Shown piece by piece: positions 1 through 6,786 of a stretch of 11,448 nucleotides of DNA. The position numbers and the translations under genes are program-made. Each line of letters starts with the position of its first letter. Position 1 is the first letter of the stretch. Under the pieces are notes generated by a model. That model was not told the DNA's origin. It worked only from the letters and a program-made list of their open reading frames with translations, and ran no database searches. This stretch comes from Bacteriovoracaceae bacterium (GTDB taxonomy: Bacteria > Bdellovibrionota > Bacteriovoracia > Bacteriovoracales > Bacteriovoracaceae): NCBI GenBank assembly GCA_947442115.1, contig CANEVK010000055.1, forward strand, positions 1 to 11,448, given 5' to 3'.

Positions 1-485
1 TGATTATAAACATGTTCTTTATCTGCATGTTCAGCTGTTTTATTACTGTTTAACTTTGTGATTCTTTCCTGATGATGGGCCATCATATCTTTATGATCGT
101 TAGTGAAGCGACCATTCATTTCTTCCATATGTAAATCATGATCAGCTCTTCTTTGCTCCCTGGTGGTTGCTAAGGAGTTATATTCTTCATTTTTAGTTCG
201 TTCTAAATTTTCCTTAAGGTCAGCAATTTGATTGTCAGTCATTTTTTGAGTCATATCCAAATGATGTTTCATTTGGTTGAGGACTCTATCTTTTTTTTCT
301 GATTCTTTAGCAAGTTGATTTATATTTTTATGTTGGAGATCTATGACTTCGAGTTCGTGTGACTTTTTTAATTGCTCTTTGTGTTGGACATGATTATCCT
401 CAAGACGCGAGATCTCTTTATTGTTCTTTTTCTTTACATTCTCAAGACGAGCAGTGCTGAGTTTATCAACCTCATTAATACTCAT
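1..485 (-). CDS. Coiled-coil protein, 3' part missing (runs off left edge)
   Basis: The reading frame opens at an ATG (485-483) and stays open to the window edge, giving at least 161 residues. The translation starts MSINEVDKLSTARLENVKKK and is almost wholly Lys/Glu/Gln/Asn/His-rich with regularly spaced Leu, Ile and Met. That is the look of a long, soluble, charged coiled coil. There is no signal peptide or membrane segment, and Cys, Pro and Gly are nearly absent. Its ATG overlaps the TGA of the upstream gene (ATGA, 482-485), so translation is probably coupled and the gene is the third in an operon with the two small genes to its right. I do not recognise a family. A structural or scaffolding role is a guess from composition only. 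The C-terminus is not visible. Confidence 0.8.
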   Translation of the reverse strand, partial: MSINEVDKLSTARLENVKKKNNKEISRLEDNHVQHKEQLKKSHELEVIDLQHKNINQLAKESEKKDRVLNQMKHHLDMTQKMTDNQIADLKENLERTKNEEYNSLATTREQRRADHDLHMEEMNGRFTNDHKDMMAHHQERITKLNSNKTAEHADKEHVYN

Positions 486-769
486 TGTTTGACTCCCTTG
501 TCATAGGGGTGATCACAGACGGCCTTCCTACTTCCAGTATAACCCGGACATATCCATGTTCTCAAGAGGTCTACCGAAACAAGGTGCCCACCATGATAGC
601 TTTTGAACATTTGAGGATTTAAGGTGGAAACTATATATTGAGCATTTGATTTTGTCGCGACGGCGTAGGGGTCTTGAGTTTTAACAATATATTGATAGGC
701 CCTATATTCCGCCTTCGCAGGCATGCTCATAGCAATAAGAATAAATGAACCAATCAGTTTATTTTTCAA
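482..769 (-). CDS. Small secreted protein, unknown function (TTG start)
   Basis: The product is 95 residues. Residues 1-20 form a Sec signal peptide: KNK n-region, hydrophobic core around IGSFILIAMSM, and an AKA cleavage motif before EYRAYQY. The mature protein is about 75 residues, basic, with two Cys (74 and 85, in RTWICPG and KAVCDHP) that could form a disulfide in the periplasm. The start is TTG at 769-767, directly after the TAG of the preceding gene (TAGTTG). An AAGGA lies 10 nt upstream, inside the end of that gene. No better in-frame start gives an intact signal peptide. The family is not recognised. The gene is the middle member of the three-gene minus-strand operon and overlaps the next gene by 4 bp. 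Confidence 0.82.
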   Translation of the reverse strand: MKNKLIGSFILIAMSMPAKAEYRAYQYIVKTQDPYAVATKSNAQYIVSTLNPQMFKSYHGGHLVSVDLLRTWICPGYTGSRKAVCDHPYDKGVKQ

Positions 770-1081
770 CTAGTGAAGTTCCTTTAAGCGATCAAGGGTT
801 CTGTATTCAACCATCTTCATGAATGATAGAACAAAATCTTTTCTCTCATCAATTTTCATCGCCTGTATGGCGGTTTTTTTTCTTTCAATGGAATGATGTC
901 TTTCGATTTTCGCATAGACCTTATGAACAGTTTCAGCTGCCCTTGAAAATGACATTCTTTTAACTTCATTTTTATCAGCGAAAGATTCCGTAATCCATTC
1001 CTGATAAAAAAGTGGCAGATAACCGGTGCTTCCTGCTTCGATTAACTGGTCTAAACCTTGTGCTTCCTGCATCTTGCGCAT
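770..1081 (-). CDS. Small cytosolic protein, unknown function
   Basis: The product is 103 residues, strongly charged and probably mostly helical, with no signal peptide or membrane segment. The C-terminal half is rich in Lys, Arg, Glu and Met (RKKTAIQAMKIDERKDFVLS), with a hydrophobic and aromatic patch earlier (TGYLPLFYQEWI). The ATG at 1081-1079 is preceded by two purine-rich stretches, AAGGAGAG and AAAGGAG, the nearer one 4 nt from the start, so ribosome binding should be strong. It is the first gene of the operon with the secreted protein and the coiled-coil protein, and its stop codon abuts the next start. I do not recognise the family. The context suggests a cytosolic protein co-produced with a secreted partner, which is inference. 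Confidence 0.75.
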   Translation of the reverse strand: MRKMQEAQGLDQLIEAGSTGYLPLFYQEWITESFADKNEVKRMSFSRAAETVHKVYAKIERHHSIERKKTAIQAMKIDERKDFVLSFMKMVEYRTLDRLKELH

Positions 1082-1118
1082 AACGCTCCTTTTTCTCTCC
1101 TTAATCTTACCTCTTGAG

Positions 1119-1127
1119 TGGTATGAT
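1119..1127 (+). promoter_or_regulatory. Extended -10 promoter element for the 125-aa gene
   Basis: TGGTATGAT reads as an extended -10 (TGn followed by TATGAT, 5 of 6 matches to TATAAT). A start site near 1134 would leave a leader of about 32 nt before the ATG at 1166. No convincing -35 is visible, which is tolerated by extended -10 promoters. Confidence 0.5.
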
Positions 1128-1154
1128 GGTTGAGAGGGTAGCTTTTGCCACTTG

Positions 1155-1160
1155 GGAAGG
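1155..1160 (+). promoter_or_regulatory. Ribosome binding site deciding the start at 1166
   Basis: GGAAGG sits 5 nt before the ATG at 1166. An upstream in-frame TTG at 1145 would lie before this site and has no such sequence at a useful distance, so the ATG is preferred. Confidence 0.6.
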
Positions 1161-1165
1161 TATAT

Positions 1166-1543
1166 ATGGATGAATTTTATTTACCTGAAGATCTTGTAGA
1201 ATGGATTGGACTTAAAAAGTCTGAGTATTTGTCTCGGTTGATTCAAAGTGCGCCTGAGCATGATCTGTCATTTGACCAATATCAAAAATTTGACCGACTG
1301 ATTCCTTCAACACTTTCCTTGCCGGACTGGAGTGTTGAGCTGAAAGAGGATGACCAAAGAATTAAAATTTATTGTCGAAGTCATCATGAAGATGAGGCCT
1401 TCTTTCAAATCATTGTAGGAGTCATAATTCTTGATCAGTCACAAAGTGAAGTTCTTGTGCCTATTCTGACTTATGTCACACGCTTTGAATCCATAACCCG
1501 ATTATTTAGCGGTGGTAGCCCTAGTCGTCCGATACTCAATTAA
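1166..1543 (+). CDS. Hypothetical 125-aa protein
   Basis: From the ATG at 1166 the product is 125 residues, beginning MDEFYLPEDLVEWIGLKKSE. An in-frame TTG at 1145 would add seven residues but has no ribosome binding site. The N-terminal half is acidic and helical-looking. The middle holds probable beta strands (WSVELKEDDQRIKIYCRSH, then FFQIIVGVIIL and VLVPILTYVTRF). There is no signal peptide, and the hydrophobic runs look like buried strands rather than membrane helices. The family is not recognised. It is transcribed divergently from the three-gene operon across 84 bp and converges on the lipoprotein gene with only 5 bp between stop codons and no GC-rich terminator. Confidence 0.75.
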   Translation: MDEFYLPEDLVEWIGLKKSEYLSRLIQSAPEHDLSFDQYQKFDRLIPSTLSLPDWSVELKEDDQRIKIYCRSHHEDEAFFQIIVGVIILDQSQSEVLVPILTYVTRFESITRLFSGGSPSRPILN

Positions 1544-1548
1544 ATTAA

Positions 1549-2247
1549 TTATCTTAATCTTAGATCAATATAAGGATTATCCATTTTAAAGTTGTCACAT
1601 TTAAGAGTCATGAGGTTTCTTGCCATCTGGTCACAATACTGACTTGTTTTGGCGCCATATGGACATTGGGGGTGAGTGAAAGTCACGTAAGCATCCATAC
1701 AGGTGAAGTAGGCCCCAAGAGAGCGCTCTTTCATGATCATGATTCCATTGATGGGGTGCTGACCATAGCCTGGTCGGGTTTTATAGAGTTTGCCCATTGT
1801 GACTACTCCTTGTTGAGGAGCAAAACACTGAGGCTGACCTAGGTAGGTTGATTTTCCAGCTTGATCCTTATAGGTCGGAATGAGGCATGTTCTATTTGTG
1901 TCAGTAATTGTTGAATTGACAGCAACTGAGGTTTCATCAAGAGTACTTTGACAAATTCCAATATAACCGATGACAGCAGCATAATGTTTGGCAGAAAGGT
2001 CACAGTTTTCAAAACCAGCAGGCCGTTGAGGGCCACTGCTGCCTGTGGACGCGCCAGAGGTTGTGCCGGTTGTAGTTCCTGTAGTCGTGCCAGAAGTTGT
2101 TACTGCTGTTCCCCAGGGATTAGAACTGCTATTTGACGGTTGCTGTACTCCATTCATTCCCACATTATTAATCATCCGATTCCTCTGAGGTGCATCACAG
2201 GCGCTCGTAAAAATGATTAAAAAAAGTAATGGAACAATTTTTTTCAT
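1549..2247 (-). CDS. Cys-rich lipoprotein with Thr/Gly linker, unknown function
   Basis: The product is 232 residues. It has a lipoprotein signal peptide: MKKI, hydrophobic core to residue 13, then TSAC with the lipidated Cys at 17. Position -3 is Thr rather than the usual Leu, so the lipobox is slightly off consensus. Asp follows the Cys; in enterobacteria Asp at +2 favours inner-membrane retention, but this rule may not hold here. Residues 50-72 are a Thr/Gly/Ser low-complexity linker. The globular part (about 80-232) has eight further Cys (82, 99, 121, 141, 183, 195, 205, 217), enough for four disulfides, which fits a periplasmic or surface location. GGAG lies 5 nt before the ATG. No enzyme motif or family is recognised. 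Confidence 0.82.
   Translation of the reverse strand: MKKIVPLLFLIIFTSACDAPQRNRMINNVGMNGVQQPSNSSSNPWGTAVTTSGTTTGTTTGTTSGASTGSSGPQRPAGFENCDLSAKHYAAVIGYIGICQSTLDETSVAVNSTITDTNRTCLIPTYKDQAGKSTYLGQPQCFAPQQGVVTMGKLYKTRPGYGQHPINGIMIMKERSLGAYFTCMDAYVTFTHPQCPYGAKTSQYCDQMARNLMTLKCDNFKMDNPYIDLRLR
2032..2100 (-). repeat. Imperfect ACA/ACT-GGC repeats encoding a Thr/Gly linker
   Basis: On the minus strand this stretch repeats units close to ACAACTTCTGGC and ACTACAGGAACT, encoding TTSG/TTTG-type tetrapeptides at residues 50-72 of the lipoprotein. Synonymous codons differ between units, so it is an old or selected linker rather than a fresh microsatellite. It joins the lipidated N-terminus to the Cys-rich domain. 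Confidence 0.7.
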
Positions 2248-2359
2248 ATATTCTCCGACTATTTCATCCTGCTATTCGGCTAAAGAGAAATATTTCATGA
2301 GTTTTATTTGAAGTCCGATAAATGAACCAAAGAAATTCTTGATTTTTTAAAGGTTTAGC

Positions 2360-3583
2360 ATGCGTTGGCTTATTTTATTTTTGGGTGGATTAGGGATAGG
2401 GCTTGGCCTTATATATTCTTACGTCATTAATTATCCCGAGAAAAAATATCTTCAATGGATGAGTGGGCAAAATTTTGATCGATACTATCAAATTGAAGGG
2501 TATCGGAGCTTGCTGCTCTCCCCACCAGGGGTTGAGGCAGCCCCCAACTTTCAAGAAGATTACGTCCAGTTATGGAAAGAGTTCTCATTAGAGAATACGC
2601 TTATACCCATGCCTACGAGGCACCCACTGTTCCAGCCTGTTCCTATCATTGACCTTTATTCAAAAGCCTCCGCACCCAATCTTGGAATGTCTTTCCTAGA
2701 CCCCAAGGGAAGAGAAGTCAGTCGAGTTCATAATCTTCCCAAGAGTATTTATGCTGATCACTCCATGGGGCAAGAGTTATTTAAACTGCCTTATTTTCGT
2801 AATCGAATTAGAAAAAAAACCAGGGATGAGATCTGGAAGGATTTATTTGAGTTTCAAATTAAGCCGGCAAAGAAAAGTCATGATGAGATGATTTACGATC
2901 TTTATCTTCTACATTTGAGGTCAAAACTTCTTCCGAAAGATACAATACGTTATGGACTCTTTAAGGATGGTAAGCTGGCACTGATTGAGCTTTCCTCTCC
3001 CGATAAAGACTACATAGTTGAAGTTGTGACTCAGCAGGTGAATGGGACTCTTTACTCCTATATTTTGAAAACTGAAAAAAGAAATTCGGAGTCGATGAAA
3101 TTGAGAGACAAGTTTCTTCATTCAATTCATTTTGGCGCCAAGGATGAGTCCCTCAGTCGAATCCTTTATACTGAATTTAAGCAACTCAATTATGCCAGAC
3201 AAGTGGATCAAGAAGGTATGCTCTATCTTTTTAGTGCCTGGTCTCAAAATACAGATAATATCGATCTCCTTAAGGAGATGATCTATTACTTAGAGCGTGG
3301 CCCAAATGCAAAAAAACAACTGAGGGCCCTTTATCGATATGCCTATAAAAAATACGGCAAAACTTATACCACAAGAAAGGATATCGCGGAGGGTGATGAT
3401 CCCGATTTAGTCCTTCAGAGAAATATTGAAATTGAGCAACGAGAAGCTTTAATTAAGGCGCAAGAAGAGGCGAAGCTGCCTCCGCCAGTAAAAGAATTAT
3501 CACCAGATGAGAAAATGGAAATGTATCTTAAGAAGGCCAAAGAAAATAAAGTCAAACAAAAAGAAGAAATGACAGTTCACTAG
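2360..3583 (+). CDS. Membrane-anchored 407-aa protein, unknown function
   Basis: The product is 407 residues. Residues 3-23 form one hydrophobic segment with glycines (GGLGIGLGLIYSYV) that lacks a clear signal-peptidase site, so it is probably an uncleaved anchor with the rest in the periplasm. The body (about 30-340) is mixed alpha/beta with many Tyr and Lys. The last 60 residues are a charged helix with a KLPPPVKELSP break and a Lys/Glu-rich tail, perhaps a coiled coil. AAAGG lies 6 nt before the ATG. The family is not recognised and no catalytic motif stands out. The gene stands alone, and its TAG overlaps the stop codon of the convergent amidohydrolase gene. Confidence 0.8.
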   Translation: MRWLILFLGGLGIGLGLIYSYVINYPEKKYLQWMSGQNFDRYYQIEGYRSLLLSPPGVEAAPNFQEDYVQLWKEFSLENTLIPMPTRHPLFQPVPIIDLYSKASAPNLGMSFLDPKGREVSRVHNLPKSIYADHSMGQELFKLPYFRNRIRKKTRDEIWKDLFEFQIKPAKKSHDEMIYDLYLLHLRSKLLPKDTIRYGLFKDGKLALIELSSPDKDYIVEVVTQQVNGTLYSYILKTEKRNSESMKLRDKFLHSIHFGAKDESLSRILYTEFKQLNYARQVDQEGMLYLFSAWSQNTDNIDLLKEMIYYLERGPNAKKQLRALYRYAYKKYGKTYTTRKDIAEGDDPDLVLQRNIEIEQREALIKAQEEAKLPPPVKELSPDEKMEMYLKKAKENKVKQKEEMTVH

Positions 3584-4395
3584 GAATCGAAATTTTCGAA
3601 ACCTTTTATAAGCACACTTGTGAGTAAGGGTTTGAGAACATCTACTTGCTTTGGAATTAAAACCTTGTTTATTTCATCCATATAAACAGATCTCTTGATT
3701 TCAATCTGGATATTATTGGTTCTAAACTGATCTACAAATTCCGTCACAAATCCACCAATATAGGGATCATTCTGAGTACATTCATAACCCAAATCATTTA
3801 GCTGTGAGGTGAAAAAATTGATAAAATCTTGAGAGCATGTTTTTCCATGCCGATCACTCAAGCAAAAGTCTGGACGGTGCGTTTTTTGCTTCGGATTCTG
3901 TTTCAAATGATAGGCCGTTGGATGTGAAGGCATACTATGTAAATCAATCATGGAAACAGGGGCCGATTTTTTCCCCTCTAGATCTTTAATAAGGGATCTC
4001 ATGATTTCAAAATAGGGGCGATGATAAGTGCTTATCATTTTTTCTACTACTTCTTGAGATGGTCTATTCAGAACAAGTTTTTTCCCTTGAGTGTTCTCAT
4101 TCCAGAAAAGAACTGAATTATTTTCGGCACGATTTAAATCTACGCAAACTCTGTGGACGTGGGCGACTAAAACCCCAATCCCGGCCTCTTGGATTTCCTT
4201 GATGTCCACAAGCTCATTGACTTTGAAATCAACGTCCTCTTGGTAGGCCCTCTCATCTCCACTAAGGTATAACTTAAATTCCTCTGGAATCATTTCTCCG
4301 GAGTGGGGAATGGAGAGAAGTCCCCTAAATTTGCTGCCTAGGGGGGCATAGTAATCAAAAATAGGATTTTTTTGAGGATGATCAAACTTAAACAT
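3580..4395 (-). CDS. N-formylglutamate amidohydrolase family protein
   Basis: The product is 271 residues, about normal for this family. N-formylglutamate amidohydrolase hydrolyses N-formyl-L-glutamate to glutamate and formate, the last step of one histidine-degradation route. Family blocks are visible in order: IPHSGEMIP (29-37), RVCVDLNR (82-89), a YHRPYF motif near 124-129, MIDLHSMPS (149-157), DRHG (181-184), NDPYIGGF (209-216) and IEIKRSVYMDE (231-241). The conserved His, Asp and Glu in these blocks are the likely metal-binding and catalytic residues. No other hut gene lies nearby, so the substrate may be another N-acyl amino acid. The ATG at 4395-4393 is the first start after an in-frame stop and has no Shine-Dalgarno. 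A TAATTT hexamer lies 6 nt upstream, so the mRNA may be leaderless. No signal peptide: cytoplasmic. Confidence 0.88.
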   Translation of the reverse strand: MFKFDHPQKNPIFDYYAPLGSKFRGLLSIPHSGEMIPEEFKLYLSGDERAYQEDVDFKVNELVDIKEIQEAGIGVLVAHVHRVCVDLNRAENNSVLFWNENTQGKKLVLNRPSQEVVEKMISTYHRPYFEIMRSLIKDLEGKKSAPVSMIDLHSMPSHPTAYHLKQNPKQKTHRPDFCLSDRHGKTCSQDFINFFTSQLNDLGYECTQNDPYIGGFVTEFVDQFRTNNIQIEIKRSVYMDEINKVLIPKQVDVLKPLLTSVLIKGFENFDS

Positions 4396-4401
4396 ATGAA
4401 A

Positions 4402-4407
4402 AAATTA
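4402..4407 (-). promoter_or_regulatory. Possible -10 (TAATTT) of the amidohydrolase gene
   Basis: On the minus strand TAATTT ends 6 nt before the ATG at 4395. It keeps the key T1, A2 and T6 of the -10 hexamer and would place the transcript start on the A of the ATG. No -35 is evident and the region is AT-rich, so chance is a real alternative. Confidence 0.25.
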
Positions 4408-4452
4408 CCATATTTTGGCCAATTCAGTCCATGGATCTCTTCCTAAAATCCA

Positions 4453-4487
4453 CTCAATTGGCTATAAACCACTAACATCAAATTGAG
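4453..4487 (+). promoter_or_regulatory. gsk promoter region: TATAAA flanked by an inverted repeat
   Basis: TATAAA (4463-4468) is a candidate -10 for gsk, giving a start near 4475 and a leader of about 23 nt. It sits between perfect 7-bp inverted arms CTCAATT (4453-4459) and AATTGAG (4481-4487). The right arm overlaps the GAGGA ribosome binding site of gsk. No clear -35 is visible. The left arm would lie upstream of the transcript start, so a DNA operator is likelier than an RNA hairpin. Confidence 0.35.
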
Positions 4488-4497
4488 GATTAAGGTC

Positions 4498-5796
4498 ATG
4501 AAATTTCCTGGACGTCGCAACACTAAGCACTATTTCCCGGTTGAAGAAAAGCATCGAAGCTCTTTTGATGGTGAAATTAACCGACCAGGAAATGTTTATG
4601 TCGTCGGGATCGATCAGTTACTGGTTGATATCGAGATTCCAGTTCAGGATGAATTTTTAAATAAACATCAATTTAAAAAGGGTGAGTCTTTTGTCATTAA
4701 CGATGATCTGGCAGAAAAGATTTACTGGGAACATAAAAACTCTGGGCACATTACGGGAGAGTTTCCAGGTGGTGCGGTAGGTAATACACTTCATAATTTT
4801 TCTATTCTTGCTGACTCACCATCTGTGGCCTTGGGAACGATTAATAAAAATATTGAGGTTGGCGATTACGCCTTTAAGTATATTTGTAATACGAGCTCTA
4901 AAGTGAATTTAACTTACCTTCAGCCATGCCCTCGTCCGATGGGAAGAGCTCTGTGTTTTGTCTCACCAGATGGGGAGAGAACATTTGCCATTTCTAAAGG
5001 CTGTATGAATGATATGTCTCCAGATTTTTTACCGGTTGAGATCATTCAAAAATCTGCTGCTCTTTTGGTCTCTGCTTATACGTTTAGAGATGAATCGGCA
5101 CCACTGGCCAAATCAACCTTTAGAGCTGTAGAGATTGCAAAAGCGGCCAATGTTCCAGTTGTTTTATCACTTGGGACGAGTGGTCTTGTAGAAGAAAAAA
5201 AAGACATGCTTCTTGAATTCATACCAAAGTATGTTTCTGTGGTCGCCATGAACGAAGCTGAGGCCCTCACATTTACGGGGATAAAAGATCCACTTCTTGC
5301 GGCAGAAAAAGTTTTAGATCTGTGTGACATGGTTTTACTCACTGTTGGAGCGAGAGGACTTTATATTGGAGCTCTCACAGATTCTTCAGTGGCTAGACTC
5401 ACAAAAGAGCCTCTCCATACAAAATCAATTATTGAATATAATAAACTTGAATATTCCAGGGCGATGATGAGGCAGGATTGTGAAAACCCAATCAAGGTTT
5501 ATACCCACATCAATCCTTTCCGTGGTGGTCCGATGACCATTAAAAATACCAATGGGGCTGGAGATGCAGCTCTAGCAGCTGTCCTGCATGACTTGGCGGC
5601 CAATCTGTATCATCGTCAAAAGATACCTAACTCACCAAAACATGATGCTCGATTCCTCTCTTATTCTTCTATTTCGCAAATTAGTAAGTATGCCAACCGA
5701 GTCTCTTTTGAAGTTCTCAGTCAAAACTCACCTCGGCTTCTAAGAGGGTTACCTGAAAGAGAAGATGGACTAGAAGAAGCCTATTGGGCGAAATAA
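4498..5796 (+). CDS. gsk: Inosine-guanosine kinase
   Basis: The product phosphorylates inosine and guanosine with ATP to IMP and GMP, the purine nucleoside salvage step, in the cytoplasm. It is 432 residues, against 434 for Escherichia coli Gsk as I recall it, and is co-linear from MKFPGRR at the N-terminus to GLPEREDGLEEAYW at the C-terminus. It belongs to the PfkB/ribokinase superfamily. GGAVGNT (91-97) is the substrate-side glycine motif. NTNGAGDAALAA (350-361) is the second PfkB signature, with Asp356 as catalytic base and the GAG anion hole. YANRVSFEVL near 398 also matches. The start is ATG 4498, since E. coli Gsk begins the same way; an in-frame TTG at 4483 lies further upstream. GAGGA lies 8 nt before it. 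The next gene starts 3 bp after the stop and is probably cotranscribed. Confidence 0.96.
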   Translation: MKFPGRRNTKHYFPVEEKHRSSFDGEINRPGNVYVVGIDQLLVDIEIPVQDEFLNKHQFKKGESFVINDDLAEKIYWEHKNSGHITGEFPGGAVGNTLHNFSILADSPSVALGTINKNIEVGDYAFKYICNTSSKVNLTYLQPCPRPMGRALCFVSPDGERTFAISKGCMNDMSPDFLPVEIIQKSAALLVSAYTFRDESAPLAKSTFRAVEIAKAANVPVVLSLGTSGLVEEKKDMLLEFIPKYVSVVAMNEAEALTFTGIKDPLLAAEKVLDLCDMVLLTVGARGLYIGALTDSSVARLTKEPLHTKSIIEYNKLEYSRAMMRQDCENPIKVYTHINPFRGGPMTIKNTNGAGDAALAAVLHDLAANLYHRQKIPNSPKHDARFLSYSSISQISKYANRVSFEVLSQNSPRLLRGLPEREDGLEEAYWAK

Positions 5797-5799
5797 AAT

Positions 5800-6786
5800 A
5801 TGTCTGAGAAAATTTCCAAGGAAGCCCTTTTTAATGAAATAAAAGGATCTCTTTTTGAGTTTTTGGTGGCCAGAAGACTGGCCTCATTGAACCATCAAGA
5901 GCTGCAGTTTCTCCAATCAATTGATCAAAATTATTTAAAAGTCTTAGGCCAGCAAGATCAACTCGTCAGGCAGTACTATCCTGAGATGATTCATTTTTTA
6001 AGCTCATCAGCAGCTGCTGTTGTGGAAAAAATGATGAAGCATTTTGGTGAGATCCCGGCATCACCAAAGCTTAAGGGCAAGTTGACTCAATCATCCTCAG
6101 GGGCGGATTTTTCTGAAGCTGATCTGATGGTTGAAGTTTCAGGTAGGCTTTTACCCATAAGTTTAAAATTAAATAAAGCACATTCCTTTGTGAATACAAA
6201 GAGTGGGGGAATCAAAAGTTTTTTTTCCCATTATTTCGCCTTCATTTCTCCCAGCTTTCAAGAAAATTTTAATCAATTTGTTGACCAGGAATTTAATCGA
6301 CTAGCTCTTGACTTGCATGCTCTCAATGATTGGGATTTTCCAGGTGATTTTTCCTTTTGGGTTCAAAGCGGAAAATCTGAGCTGCCTGGCGAATTAGATG
6401 AAAAGGAAAGAGATTGCCTGAAGGCGTTTTATGCAAGAATTGCCTCAAGAATGCATGAGATTTTAACCTCTGCTTTTTTAAAAGATCATCAATCATTTCT
6501 CGAGGCTCTTGCTCCCTTGATGGGGTTTAGCCATCCAGATTTGATTCAGGTCATTTGTTATCATCAATTTAAGTCCCAAGGCGAAGCATCAGTAGAGATC
6601 CATTCTCTAAATGAAATACGTCCTATTGGATCAGAGACTTATATTAAGGATTTTCGTCAAACCTCATCAGTTGAGCTTGTGGTGGGAGAAATTGATCTAC
6701 AAATCAGAGTTAAGCCGATGAATAAATTTACGACGACGGCGATAAAAATAAACTGTTCTTTGAAGCCTAGGCGATCTTTGTCTTAA
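5800..6786 (+). CDS. Hypothetical protein, possible PD-(D/E)XK nuclease-like fold
   Basis: The product is 328 residues, with no signal peptide or membrane segment. I do not recognise a named family. Some features recall PD-(D/E)XK nucleases: an early helix with a conserved-type Glu (KGSLFEFLVARRLA, Glu20), then EADLMVEV with Asp108, then a strand ending PISLKLNK with Lys123, giving a D-x(n)-S-x-K core. A Gly-rich segment NTKSGGIKSFFS (132-143) follows, as in some type II restriction enzymes where SLK is followed by a lysine/glycine loop. The C-terminus KPMNKFTTTAIKINCSLK adds a basic strand. It starts 3 bp after gsk with no strong ribosome binding site, so it is probably translated from the gsk message. 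No partner methylase is nearby. The nuclease idea is inference. The 3' end overlaps the convergent gene by 20 bp. Confidence 0.78.
   Translation: MSEKISKEALFNEIKGSLFEFLVARRLASLNHQELQFLQSIDQNYLKVLGQQDQLVRQYYPEMIHFLSSSAAAVVEKMMKHFGEIPASPKLKGKLTQSSSGADFSEADLMVEVSGRLLPISLKLNKAHSFVNTKSGGIKSFFSHYFAFISPSFQENFNQFVDQEFNRLALDLHALNDWDFPGDFSFWVQSGKSELPGELDEKERDCLKAFYARIASRMHEILTSAFLKDHQSFLEALAPLMGFSHPDLIQVICYHQFKSQGEASVEIHSLNEIRPIGSETYIKDFRQTSSVELVVGEIDLQIRVKPMNKFTTTAIKINCSLKPRRSLS

Noticed and set aside
1524..1570. AATTAATT palindrome between convergent genes as a terminator
   Set aside because: The stem is AT-only and short, with no GC arm and no T-run.
1948..2136. Cys/Arg-rich 62-residue plus-strand frame
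   Set aside because: It is the antisense of the Thr/Gly linker of the lipoprotein; its composition is the shadow of the repeat, and it has no ribosome binding site.
5800..6786. Restriction-modification system
   Set aside because: No methyltransferase motifs are seen in any frame nearby, and the gene is coupled to gsk, so a classical R-M pair is not supported.
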